15,506 nt of DNA from positions 1 to 15,506 of the forward strand of contig CAMZHY010000025.1 in assembly GCA_947307005.1 (NCBI GenBank). The letters are read 5' to 3'. The translations under genes and the position numbers were made by a program. The stretch's first letter is position 1. The number at the start of each line of letters is the position of its first letter. Below are positions 7,795 to 15,459 of the stretch, piece after piece. The stretch is from an uncultured Planctomycetaceae bacterium. GTDB taxonomy: Bacteria; Planctomycetota; Planctomycetia; Pirellulales; Thermoguttaceae. The notes under the pieces were generated by a model, which worked only from the letters and a program-made list of their open reading frames with translations, was not told the DNA's origin and ran no database searches.

Positions 7795-9105
7795 ATGAGA
7801 AGACGAGACGTCGCGTCGCCATTGGTTTTAGCGTTCCTTGTCGTTTTTGGGGGAAGCGCCTTCGTCGGTTGCGATTTTCATGATCGCGAACGCGAGGAGC
7901 CTTCGAGGACGGAAAATATTGGACGTGAAGAAACCGGCGTCGGTTCGAAAAAGGCGGAAAATCGGCCAGTTTCTCCCGACGAATCCGCCGCTTTGCAGGA
8001 GGCTGTTCAGGCGTTGGGACAGACGACGGATCAGTTTGCCGGCGTTTTTTCGGACGAACAAGACGACGTTGTTTCCGAATCCAACGACCGGAATGACGTT
8101 GGAATTGACGTTTCTCTCGTTGACGAAGAGACTCGCCGCAAGTACTCTGACGATCGTTCGCTTATCGCGCCGACGCTTGATAAGAGCAAGTCGGCGGACT
8201 CCGCCGCTCAGAGATATCGACTTGAATATAAGTTTAGACCGAATACGAACCTTGCGTGGAACGTGGTGCATCTCGTGCGTAAACGCGTTTCCTATAGCGG
8301 CGTTGAGAAGCTCATTGAGACGTCGTCGACAACGTGGCGTCGTTGGGAATTTCTCGACGCCTTAGAGGACGGTCGAGTCAGCGCGCGACACTGGATCGAT
8401 CGAATGGTTCTCGAACAGCGGGAAGAAGGAAAAGATCCGATTAACTACGACAGCGAACGAGACGTGGTTGTTCCTCGTGAGATTGCGGCGTTCGGCACCG
8501 AGAAAGCGGTGGGCGTGGCGTTGGAAACGTTCTCGATCAACCCGTTGGGCGTTATGTCCGACAAAACGAAGCTTGTCGCGGAATACCAAGGACGAGAAGG
8601 CGATTCTAGCGTAATGGCTCCTTTTCCAGATTCGGAACTTGCGGTAGGCGACGTTTGGACGATTCCATATACGCTCTATCTCAAAGGGAGCGACGATATT
8701 CCTCATCCGTGTCGAATTGTCGAATTATTCCGTCTTGAGAAGATTGACGACAAATATGCGACGATTACCTTTAAGACGACGCTTGTTTCGATCGTGGACG
8801 ATCCCGTTGTCGAGGGCGCTCTCGCCGAACGTTTATTTACGGGGCGAGTTCTTTTTGATCGCGAATTGGGTCAGGCGATACGAACGGAATTGAATTTCAA
8901 AAAATCTGGTCCCGGCGCGTTTGGGTTTGCGAGCTTTTTGGAATACAGTTGTCAAGTTACGGAGAGACTTGATCGCGAAAAATCGGGATTAGGCGGCGCG
9001 TCGCCTACATCGGAAGCTACGGAAGCGGCCGAAGTTTTAGAACAAGGCGAAGAACGCGAAACTGGAATTGAACGGACGGTTTCCGAGGACGTCGGCGAAT
9101 TTTAA
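7795..9105 (+). CDS. predicted lipoprotein of unknown function
   Basis: The protein has 436 residues. The N-terminus has basic residues (MRRRD), a hydrophobic core (8-24) and a lipobox-like FVGC with Cys26, so it is probably a lipid-anchored envelope protein. Residues 27-140 are charged and likely disordered. From about 140 to 390 there is a compact beta-rich region starting YRLEYKFRPNTNLAWNVVH and containing ELAVGDVW and FDRELGQAIRTEL. This pattern resembles planctomycete secreted proteins of the DUF6263 sort ('strand, kinetic-like repeats, GD.W'), but I cannot verify that assignment. The C-terminal 45 residues are again Glu-rich. The ATG at 7795 has GGAGAG about 10 bases upstream. I do not recognise a function. 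The next gene begins 67 bp downstream, across a possible terminator. Confidence 0.8.
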   Translation: MRRRDVASPLVLAFLVVFGGSAFVGCDFHDREREEPSRTENIGREETGVGSKKAENRPVSPDESAALQEAVQALGQTTDQFAGVFSDEQDDVVSESNDRNDVGIDVSLVDEETRRKYSDDRSLIAPTLDKSKSADSAAQRYRLEYKFRPNTNLAWNVVHLVRKRVSYSGVEKLIETSSTTWRRWEFLDALEDGRVSARHWIDRMVLEQREEGKDPINYDSERDVVVPREIAAFGTEKAVGVALETFSINPLGVMSDKTKLVAEYQGREGDSSVMAPFPDSELAVGDVWTIPYTLYLKGSDDIPHPCRIVELFRLEKIDDKYATITFKTTLVSIVDDPVVEGALAERLFTGRVLFDRELGQAIRTELNFKKSGPGAFGFASFLEYSCQVTERLDREKSGLGGASPTSEATEAAEVLEQGEERETGIERTVSEDVGEF

Positions 9106-9120
9106 GAGCGCATATTTTGG

Positions 9121-9158
9121 AACCGACGCGTGTTTCCACGTTGGTTGATTTGATTTTT
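9121..9158 (+). terminator. possible terminator or attenuator hairpin
   Basis: An 8-bp stem (AACCGACG 9121-9128 with CGTTGGTT 9139-9146, one G-U pair) closes a 10-base loop and is followed by GATTTGATTTTT. It sits 15 bases past the lipoprotein stop and just before the SDR ribosome site, so it may end the first transcript or thin transcription into the SDR gene. The stem is only moderately stable. Confidence 0.4.
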
Positions 9159-9160
9159 CA

Positions 9161-9165
9161 AGGAG
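9161..9165 (+). promoter_or_regulatory. ribosome binding site that fixes the TTG start of the SDR gene
   Basis: AGGAG is placed 7 bases before TTG at 9173. This spacing is ideal, and no in-frame ATG lies before the Rossmann motif, so the TTG start is well supported. Confidence 0.75.
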
Positions 9166-9172
9166 CGTTTCG

Positions 9173-10252
9173 TTGGAACTCGATCGATCTGCGACGATTT
9201 TTATCACCGGCGCCACGGGATTTATTGGCACGACGCTAACGCGTCAGCTGCTTGCCGAGGGGTGGCGCGTGAGGGGGATGAGTCGTTCTAAGCCAAAGCT
9301 CCCGCCCGGGTACGAGGGCGACGTCAGCGAACTTTGGGAACATCCTAATTTTGAGTATGTCGCCGGCGACGTCAACGATATCGATTCGATCGTTCGTGGA
9401 ATGACCGGTTGTAAATATGTGTTTTCACTCGCCGGTTACGCAAGGAATTACGCGCGCGATCCGAGCGTGTTTTTCAAGGTCAACGTGGACGGGGTTCAGA
9501 ACGTACTGAACGCAGCCAAGAAGCTAGACGTCGAGCGCGTCGTGCTAACGTCGACGATAGTGACTTTTGGACCGACTCCTAAAGGTCAACTTTGCGACGA
9601 GACGCTTGAGAGGATTACGAACGTCTGTTACACGGAATACGAGGAATCGAAAACGGAAGGCGAGAAGCTCGCGCTTCAAATGGCGAAGAAAGGGCTTCCT
9701 CTCGTCATAGTCAATCCGACTCGGGTCTATGGGCCGGGACAACTTTCCGAAGGAAACGCGATGGCGGGACTGATTCGCGACTATCGTCGAGGCGTGGGGC
9801 CGTTCCTGATTAATTACGGCGTCAACTATGGCAACTACGGCTATGTCGAGGATATCGCCCGGGGACATCGTCTTGCGCTAGAGAAGGGGCGCGTAGGCGA
9901 ACGTTATATCCTTGGGGGAGACGTCGCGTCGTTACTGGAACTATACCAGACAATCGACAAGGTCGACGGAAAGAAGCATTTTAAGCTTCCTCTTTACAAA
10001 TTCGCGCCTCTTCTCGTTGGTCACGCGTTGAAAATTTGGGCGGGACTTACCGGATTTTATCCAAGAATAACGCCAGGTTGGGTCAAGACTTTCTTGGTCG
10101 ACTGGAAATACTCTTGCGAGAAGGCGAAGAAAGAACTGGGGTATGATCCGATTTCCCTTGAGGAAGGGATTCGTCGAACTTGCGAATGGCTCGATCGACT
10201 TGACGATCAGAAAAAGACAAACGTCGATCGATCCCGACGGCGCGAGCTTTAA
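9173..10252 (+). CDS. extended-SDR NAD(P)-dependent epimerase/reductase (dihydroflavonol reductase/HpnA-like)
   Basis: The protein has 359 residues with an N-terminal Rossmann nucleotide-binding motif TGATGFIG (12-19), an acidic GDVND (65-69), Ser127 in LTSTIVTFG, and the catalytic YxxxK as Y156-K160. NPTRVYGPGQ (181-190) is the usual substrate-side motif of the extended SDR class. The overall pattern, with VNVDGVQNVLNAA and DIARGHRLALEKGRVGERYILGG, resembles the dihydroflavonol-4-reductase / 3-beta-HSD / HpnA group, which acts on sugars, sterol-like or hopanoid-linked substrates. I cannot fix the substrate. It starts at TTG with an AGGAG site. It lies between two lipoprotein genes, which makes an envelope or lipid role possible but unproven. 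Confidence 0.88.
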   Translation: MELDRSATIFITGATGFIGTTLTRQLLAEGWRVRGMSRSKPKLPPGYEGDVSELWEHPNFEYVAGDVNDIDSIVRGMTGCKYVFSLAGYARNYARDPSVFFKVNVDGVQNVLNAAKKLDVERVVLTSTIVTFGPTPKGQLCDETLERITNVCYTEYEESKTEGEKLALQMAKKGLPLVIVNPTRVYGPGQLSEGNAMAGLIRDYRRGVGPFLINYGVNYGNYGYVEDIARGHRLALEKGRVGERYILGGDVASLLELYQTIDKVDGKKHFKLPLYKFAPLLVGHALKIWAGLTGFYPRITPGWVKTFLVDWKYSCEKAKKELGYDPISLEEGIRRTCEWLDRLDDQKKTNVDRSRRREL

Positions 10253-10328
10253 CGTCATCATTCGAAAGAATATACGGGATATTGTAAGGATTGCGTTCCC
10301 GTTGGATTAGATCTTTACAGATCGACAC

Positions 10329-10333
10329 AAGGA
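10329..10333 (+). promoter_or_regulatory. ribosome binding site choosing the start of the long lipoprotein
   Basis: AAGGA lies 8 bases before ATG 10342. The other in-frame candidates, TTG 10291 and ATG 10333, have AAGG-type sequence directly abutting them with no usable spacing, so 10342 is preferred. Confidence 0.55.
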
Positions 10334-10341
10334 TGCGTTCA

Positions 10342-12465
10342 ATGAAACGAACTGAAAAAAGAGAACGAATAGTGAGACGCGACGGCTTTGCAACGTCGTC
10401 GAGACCGTCTTTTTTCAGCAGGCCTTTTTTCCAGACAAGCGTCGTTGTTGCGTTGAGCGTTCTTTTAGGCGCGGGAAGCGGTTGTCATTTGTTTTTCGCC
10501 AGAGATTTTGAACACGGTCGCTATTTCAACGGACGGGACGCGACTTCCGATTGGGAACGCGCCCGTATGGAATCTGTTGACGATCGCGGCGATAATTACG
10601 AACAAGATCGTATTCTTCAGGCGAAAGCGAACGAATCAGACGTTGCTCGGACGACGCGCGGCGCGGTGAGAGAGGTTTCGTCGGACGACGACGCGTTGGA
10701 GGATTCGAAAAAACCTTGGACCTCTAAGATGAGGGACGCGTTCCGTTTTCCTTTTTCTGGAAAAACGAACAAGGACGTTGAATTGGAGTCTGAACTGGGA
10801 CTTTCTTCGGACGACCGTCCCCTAGAACGCGAAAAAAGCGACGAGTTAACGCGAGAACGCCGAGAGATTTCTTCTAAATCAGTCGATCCCGTTGCGTTGA
10901 GGAACGACGAGCCGGAACGCCGTTCTTCTTCCTCTGGTTTTTTGTCGAGGCTTTTTCCCTCAAGTCATTCAGACGAAGTTGAGGACGAATTGATCGTCGG
11001 ACGATCCGTGGAGCAGAATTCCGTTCCTAAGTCTAGACAGAAAGCGGTTGCCGTTCCATCCGTTTCAAAAAAGACTTCGCGTCAAAAAGCCTGGAATCGT
11101 TCCGGACTTGTGGTCGAACAATACGACCAAGGACGCTTCATTCCGCCGATGAAGACGATTGAAACGTATTATTCCGTCGCCAGCGTCGCGGTCGATCGCC
11201 GAGCGATTGTTCATATCGACAGCTACGCCTATGGCGACGCGGCGACTCGAGACGTTTCCGAGTCTTTTGCAAGTCGTCGCGCGGCTGCGCTTAAGCCCCG
11301 CGAATCCGATTCGACGGGTTCTCTTTCGACGAATTCATATCGTTCGAATTCTTACGCGCCGCCAAAGAACGACGGCGACGAAACAACCGACGAACTCCTT
11401 CCCGACGCGCCTACGCGCAAGAAATCCGGTTATCTTGATAAACGCGTCGGATCCGCAACTCTAACGCCGATTGATTCGACCCGTTTGAACGCCTCTACGA
11501 ATCGAATTGCGCAAACGTCGGGTTTAACGCGATCGAAAGGATTTGGACAAACGCGGCCGATTTCGTCAATTGCGCCGCGCGCCGGGGACGTCGTCGCGTC
11601 GACGTCCTTTACGGAACGACGTTCCATTCACGATTCTCCTCGCGGCTTTGAAGCGACGCCCGAATCGCTTTTGAGAGAAGCCGAGGCGTCGACGTCTGTT
11701 TTGGAGTCGACGAACGATCGCAACGTTGGCGGAACGAACGCGTCGCTCGATCGTTTTTCGACGTCTCCTCGCGAGGTTGACGACGGTTTCCGCGAATCTC
11801 TCGGAAGTCGTAAGAGTTTTGAGTGGTTTGATTCCGAACAAGTTGTCGATTCCGACGACCAGTTTGCAGACAGTTTTGCGCGCGATCGCTCTCCTGAGGA
11901 CGTTTCCGTCGATCAGTCGTTGCGATTGGAACGACCGCACGGTCTCGCTTCATCCCGCGAAGATCGAGATTCAGACGACCTTTCCGTTTTAGACGAGTCT
12001 CGTTTTTCCGCTTCGGACAACCGAAGCGCGAGTTCTGATCGCAAGTCCGAACCGAACGACGCCGACGCGTTTTTCGACAAACCAGTTGAAGACCCCGACG
12101 GTGAAATCGATCTTGACGTCATTATCGACGACGTTATTGCAAACGCCGAGTACGACGAGTCGGAACATGGCGTTTTTTCGTCTTCAACCGTTTCCGGAGG
12201 CGCGATTGCCTCCGATCTTGCCAACGCTATTATGGAGGGCGTCGAGACGGACGAAACGCTTGAGAACAAAGCCAGCGCGTTGAGCGAGGCGGCGCCTAGT
12301 TCTCTCGATGCTCGTAAGTCGGACGCCGTGTCTGCGGCGCCGCTTACGCGAGAGGAAATCGCGTGGATTGAACAGATTAAAAACGCCATTCAGTCTCTTC
12401 TTGTCGAACGCGAAGAGCACAAGCGTCGCGGCGACGACGTTCGCGGGGTTGTTCCAAGAAATTGA
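10342..12465 (+). CDS. long, largely disordered lipoprotein (N-terminal part of a probably split gene)
   Basis: The frame encodes 707 residues. A basic n-region of about 30 residues leads into a hydrophobic stretch (31-44) and a lipobox-like AGSGC with Cys48, so the product is probably lipid-anchored in the envelope. From about residue 60 it is dominated by Ser, Asp, Glu and Arg and should be disordered. One more ordered island (about 270-315, with YDQGRFIPPMKTIETYYSVA and a beta-like run after it) interrupts this. The last 40 residues turn helical (LTREEIAWIEQIKNAIQSLL) and then stop abruptly in an unlike tail. The next frame takes over coding character at the GGGG run 12445-12448, so the stop at 12463-12465 is probably the result of a frameshift. 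Function is not recognised. The start was chosen by the AAGGA site at 10329. Confidence 0.75.
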   Translation: MKRTEKRERIVRRDGFATSSRPSFFSRPFFQTSVVVALSVLLGAGSGCHLFFARDFEHGRYFNGRDATSDWERARMESVDDRGDNYEQDRILQAKANESDVARTTRGAVREVSSDDDALEDSKKPWTSKMRDAFRFPFSGKTNKDVELESELGLSSDDRPLEREKSDELTRERREISSKSVDPVALRNDEPERRSSSSGFLSRLFPSSHSDEVEDELIVGRSVEQNSVPKSRQKAVAVPSVSKKTSRQKAWNRSGLVVEQYDQGRFIPPMKTIETYYSVASVAVDRRAIVHIDSYAYGDAATRDVSESFASRRAAALKPRESDSTGSLSTNSYRSNSYAPPKNDGDETTDELLPDAPTRKKSGYLDKRVGSATLTPIDSTRLNASTNRIAQTSGLTRSKGFGQTRPISSIAPRAGDVVASTSFTERRSIHDSPRGFEATPESLLREAEASTSVLESTNDRNVGGTNASLDRFSTSPREVDDGFRESLGSRKSFEWFDSEQVVDSDDQFADSFARDRSPEDVSVDQSLRLERPHGLASSREDRDSDDLSVLDESRFSASDNRSASSDRKSEPNDADAFFDKPVEDPDGEIDLDVIIDDVIANAEYDESEHGVFSSSTVSGGAIASDLANAIMEGVETDETLENKASALSEAAPSSLDARKSDAVSAAPLTREEIAWIEQIKNAIQSLLVEREEHKRRGDDVRGVVPRN

Positions 12466-13048
12466 AGACGAATCCGATCCGCTTCGAGTCTTCTGGGAAA
12501 AGGAGTGTCGTGGACTGGAAACGCTTTTGCAGAACCAGCTTGAAGAGATAGATCCGACGTTTGTCGCCGAACGTTTACGCTCAGGGCTTGATTCATTTTC
12601 GGGGCTATGTCAACTGCGAATACGCAAAACGCTCCTTGTCGAGGCGCCGGCGTGCTACGGTCTTTTCGAGGAACGCGTCGATCCTTACGAACCTGGAGAA
12701 CCGCTCTACGCTTATTCTGAGTTGGATTATGTGACAAGTCGCGAAACAGAAAACGGTTTTTCAATCGACGTCGAGTGTCGCTGGCGACTTCTCGACGCGA
12801 AAGGAACGCCGCTGACGACCTTCGAGACTCAACGTTGTCGCAATCTTTCCGAGACGAAACTTCGCGACGTTGTGCTAAACGTTTCCGTTCCCCTCTCTGA
12901 GGAACTTGAACCGGGCGTTTACCTCCTCGAACTTGAAGTAAGCGATCTTAACGCCTCGAAACCGGAAACGTGCGTTCAGCGTCTTACCGTTCGCGTCACA
13001 GCCGACGACGGCGAATCCGATTCTCTCGGCGCGAACGCGACCTACTAA
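12449..13048 (+). CDS. C-terminal domain of the long lipoprotein, in the +1 frame (probable frameshifted remainder)
   Basis: The frame has about 200 codons and begins FQEIEDESDPLRVFWEKECR. It has no signal peptide and no in-frame ATG with a ribosome site; upstream ATG 12308 would add 47 residues with no coding character, and TTG 12449 has no spaced Shine-Dalgarno. The content is a short helical part (W at 'VFWEKE') followed by a beta-sandwich-like domain with YAYSELDYV, CRNLSETKLRDVV and LEPGVYLLELEVSD. From memory this resembles a C-terminal domain common in Pirellulales hypothetical proteins, where it follows a lipoprotein/disordered N-terminus on one chain. Removing one G from 12445-12448 joins it in frame to the upstream gene as DDVRG-LFQEIEDESD. 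xseA begins 11 bp after its stop. Confidence 0.7.
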   Translation: MFQEIEDESDPLRVFWEKECRGLETLLQNQLEEIDPTFVAERLRSGLDSFSGLCQLRIRKTLLVEAPACYGLFEERVDPYEPGEPLYAYSELDYVTSRETENGFSIDVECRWRLLDAKGTPLTTFETQRCRNLSETKLRDVVLNVSVPLSEELEPGVYLLELEVSDLNASKPETCVQRLTVRVTADDGESDSLGANATY

Positions 13049-13059
13049 CGAGGAATTCG

Positions 13060-14352
13060 ATGAGAAACGCGAGGTCTAGCGCATTCGCAAGCGACGGTTT
13101 TCTTTTCGGAGGAATGGGCGAGTCGCGCCCTCTTTCCGTTGACGAAGTCACTAAGAGGATTAAAGGCGTTCTCGAACCTGGATTTCGTTCTCTGGTTGTT
13201 GTCGGCGAAGTTTCAAACAAGACCGTTAATAAAAAAACAGGTCACTGCTATTTTACGCTCAAAGACGAAAGAGCCCAACTTCAATCCGTTATATGGAATA
13301 GCGATTTTAGGCGACTTCCCTTTGAATTGGAAAACGGCGTGAAGGTATGCGGACGCGGACGGGTCGAATTCTACACGCCCCACGGAAAGTGTCAGTTTGT
13401 CGCGACAACGTTGGAACGGGTAGGGGTAGGCTCGTGGGAGTTGCGTCTTCGAGAGTTAGAATCGAGATTTGAAAAAGAAGGTCTTTTTGCTCAGTCCCGC
13501 AAAAAGCGTCTTCCCTTCTTCATTAAGCGCGTAGGAGTCGCGACGTCGCCGTCAGGCGCCGCCTTGCGCGATTTTGTCAACACGCTCGCAGCCTTCTCTA
13601 AAGGAATTGAGGTTGTCGTCGCTCCAACGAGAGTGCAAGGTCCCGGAGCCTCGATTGAGATTGCCGACGCAATACGAGACTTAAATGCGAACGCTTCGAA
13701 ATTAGGGCTGGACGTCATCGCGCTCATTCGCGGAGGAGGGAGCGTCGAAGATCTTTGGGAATTCAACGAGGAGGCGACGGTGCGAGCGATCGCCGCGTCC
13801 GAACTTCCCGTAATAACCGGCGTAGGGCATGAACTTGACGTTTCTCTCTGCGATCGAGTCGCGGACGTTCACGCGCTGACGCCGACGGCTGCTGCGGGTT
13901 GCGTCGTCAAACATGATCGCGAGCGTTTTCAACCGCTCGAAGAGTGGAAAGAACGCGCGAGGAGGATTGTCGAGACGCGGCTGAGTTACGCGGAAGAACG
14001 ACTTCAATCGATGGCGCTGCGTCGCGTTTTTCAGGAGCCCGGTCAAGTCGTCTGGGAACGAAAGACCGAACTGCTCGACCCGGATATCGTTCAGGCGGGG
14101 CAGGACGGTCTCGCCGTCGCCGTCGACGCGACGCGCCAGCGTCATGAATCGCGTTTTCGAGAGACCGTCGCGCGTTTAGAGGCGATGAGTCCTCTTGCCG
14201 TTTTGAGTCGCGGTTATTCGATAACTAGGGATATTGCGTCAGGAAAGATCCTTAAAAACGCGTCCGAAACGAAGAACGGCGACGTTATAGAAACGCGTCT
14301 CAACGAGGGGGTCCTCCGCAGTCTTGTTCTTGAAGTCGCCGACGCTAACTAA
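13060..14352 (+). CDS. xseA: exodeoxyribonuclease VII large subunit
   Basis: The protein has 430 residues, slightly short of the usual 440-460. XseA with several copies of XseB degrades single-stranded DNA in the cytoplasm into short oligonucleotides and is involved in repair. The N-terminal OB-fold spans about 25-120 (LSVDEVTKRIKGVLEPGF, VVGEVSN, GRGRVEFYTPHGK). The catalytic domain has GVATSPSGAALRD (159-171), RGGGSVEDLWEFNE (224-237), GVGHELD (255-260) and TPTAAA (274-279). A helical region follows, then the short C-terminal beta part (SPLAVLSRGYSI). I chose ATG 13060 because GAGGA lies 5 bases upstream, and a longer frame from 12970 would overlap the previous gene. The first roughly 18 residues are not part of the usual domain. 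No xseB lies next to it. Confidence 0.95.
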   Translation: MRNARSSAFASDGFLFGGMGESRPLSVDEVTKRIKGVLEPGFRSLVVVGEVSNKTVNKKTGHCYFTLKDERAQLQSVIWNSDFRRLPFELENGVKVCGRGRVEFYTPHGKCQFVATTLERVGVGSWELRLRELESRFEKEGLFAQSRKKRLPFFIKRVGVATSPSGAALRDFVNTLAAFSKGIEVVVAPTRVQGPGASIEIADAIRDLNANASKLGLDVIALIRGGGSVEDLWEFNEEATVRAIAASELPVITGVGHELDVSLCDRVADVHALTPTAAAGCVVKHDRERFQPLEEWKERARRIVETRLSYAEERLQSMALRRVFQEPGQVVWERKTELLDPDIVQAGQDGLAVAVDATRQRHESRFRETVARLEAMSPLAVLSRGYSITRDIASGKILKNASETKNGDVIETRLNEGVLRSLVLEVADAN

Positions 14353-14381
14353 CGGCGCCAATCGGGAGGTCGCTCTTTCTA

Positions 14382-15242
14382 TTAAGCGCCTTTCTTTTTC
14401 CGCGCGCCTTTTTCCGTTTTCTCTCGATCCTGTTTCGGTTGGAAGGGAGAAACGGGAAACGTAGGAGCAGTTCCGGAGATCGCGGTCACGCTGTTCATGA
14501 GCGCGCTTCTTGCTTCTCGGCGCTTGCCGCGCGTTTGGGGAGACCCCGACTCTTCTTTGATTTCGTCGCTGAGTTCCTGACGCGTCATACGAATATCGCG
14601 TTCGTACTTCCATCGTTTGAATCCGTAATCCGCGACGGCAAGCAAAATGACAAGCGCGCAGAACTGATAAGCGACGCGCTTTGTGAACGCCGAGAAAAAA
14701 AGAATAATTTCTATCGGTTTCGCGTAAGGAAGGGCGACGAGAGTTTGCGCGTCGCGTTTAATCGCCATAACGACGAGTAGCGCAAAGAGAAGCGTCTTAA
14801 CTAGCCCGCCGACAGTCCGCGCGACGGCTTCCACAGAGAAGATACGTTTGAGATTTGCGTTTGGAGCAAGACGTTTAAAGTCGGGGAGCGCCTTCTTGGG
14901 AAGAATAAGAAAGCCTGTTTGAAGGACGTTTCCTACAATTCCTGCGAGGACGAGCAAAAGAAAGAAGCCCGCGAATTTCTGGAGAAGAAACCAAATTAGA
15001 TCCGAAACCTCGGAAACGAAGGAGAATTCATTTGCGTGAAGCGCAAACCCGTCCGCAAAGACGGAACGCATTTCTTCGAGCGCCGTCGTCGCGCTTGTCT
15101 TTGCGCTCGCCGTCAACGCGATAGTCGCGACGAGCAAACCGACGGCTGCGACGACGTCCTGACTTTTGGCGACGTTCCCCTTTTGCCGTTCCTTTTGGCG
15201 CTTCCTTGGGGTCGCTTGTTCTGTTCTTTCAAGTTCCGACAT
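14382..15242 (-). CDS. flhB: FlhB-like flagellar export apparatus protein lacking the C-terminal NPTH domain
   Basis: The protein has 286 residues. FlhB normally has about 350-380 residues: four membrane helices, then a cytoplasmic domain that cleaves itself at NPTH to switch export from rod/hook to filament subunits. The N-terminus SELERTEQATPRKRQKERQKG and the segments at about 30-47, 82-113, 144-161 and 190-208 fit the membrane half. ADYGFKRWKYERDIRMTRQELSDE (204-227) and EESGSPQTRGK (230-240) match the junction region. After about 245 the family sequence stops, and a Lys/Glu-rich tail of about 40 residues replaces it. No NPTH is visible. The ATG at 15242 (AAAGGA upstream) is preferred over a TTG at 15281 because it aligns with the family start. 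It converges with xseA, 29 bp away. Other FlhB/YscU-type proteins are possible, but the flagellar form fits better. Confidence 0.85.
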   Translation of the reverse strand: MSELERTEQATPRKRQKERQKGNVAKSQDVVAAVGLLVATIALTASAKTSATTALEEMRSVFADGFALHANEFSFVSEVSDLIWFLLQKFAGFFLLLVLAGIVGNVLQTGFLILPKKALPDFKRLAPNANLKRIFSVEAVARTVGGLVKTLLFALLVVMAIKRDAQTLVALPYAKPIEIILFFSAFTKRVAYQFCALVILLAVADYGFKRWKYERDIRMTRQELSDEIKEESGSPQTRGKRREARSALMNSVTAISGTAPTFPVSPFQPKQDREKTEKGARKKKGA

Positions 15243-15385
15243 AGAATAATTTTCCTTTGCGTCTGAACAAAACAAACGCAAATTCTCTCCGGTAGCGCCG
15301 AGAGCCTACACAATTGGAGAGACGGCGTCGAGAGAAAAGCTGCGGTTTAGCGAGCGGAAATTTAGGCTTTTTTCGTGAATCCCCC

Positions 15386-15413
15386 TTGGCAAGCTTGGTA
15401 GGGGTGATAGAAT
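15386..15413 (+). promoter_or_regulatory. promoter of the tRNA-Asp gene
   Basis: TTGGCA (15386-15391) and TAGAAT (15408-15413) are separated by 16 bases, each a 5/6 match to sigma70 consensus. The predicted start near 15420 is about 40 bases before the tRNA. Confidence 0.6.
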
Positions 15414-15459
15414 AGCGCGCGCTTGCTTGACGCGGCGTGTGCGGCGTGACGGCGGCGTT

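Noticed and set aside
11913..12389. 158-codon minus-strand reading frame opposite the long lipoprotein
   Set aside because: It is a mirror of the Ser/Asp-rich coding sequence (Ser and Ala codons read back as Ser/Arg/Ala). It has no ribosome site and no recognisable family.
14354..14390. GGCGC...GCGCC pairing followed by TTTCTTTTT between xseA and flhB
   Set aside because: The stem is only 5 bp with a 27-base loop, and the second arm is inside the flhB coding end. It is too weak to call as a terminator.
15243..15281. 13-residue N-terminal extension of the FlhB-like protein from TTG 15281
   Set aside because: ATG 15242 aligns with the family start and has an AAAGGA site upstream.
15284..15322. 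7-bp inverted repeat (TCTCTCC / GGAGAGA) in the flhB leader
   Set aside because: It is short, with a 25-base loop and local purine/pyrimidine-rich sequence. A chance match is likely without conservation.
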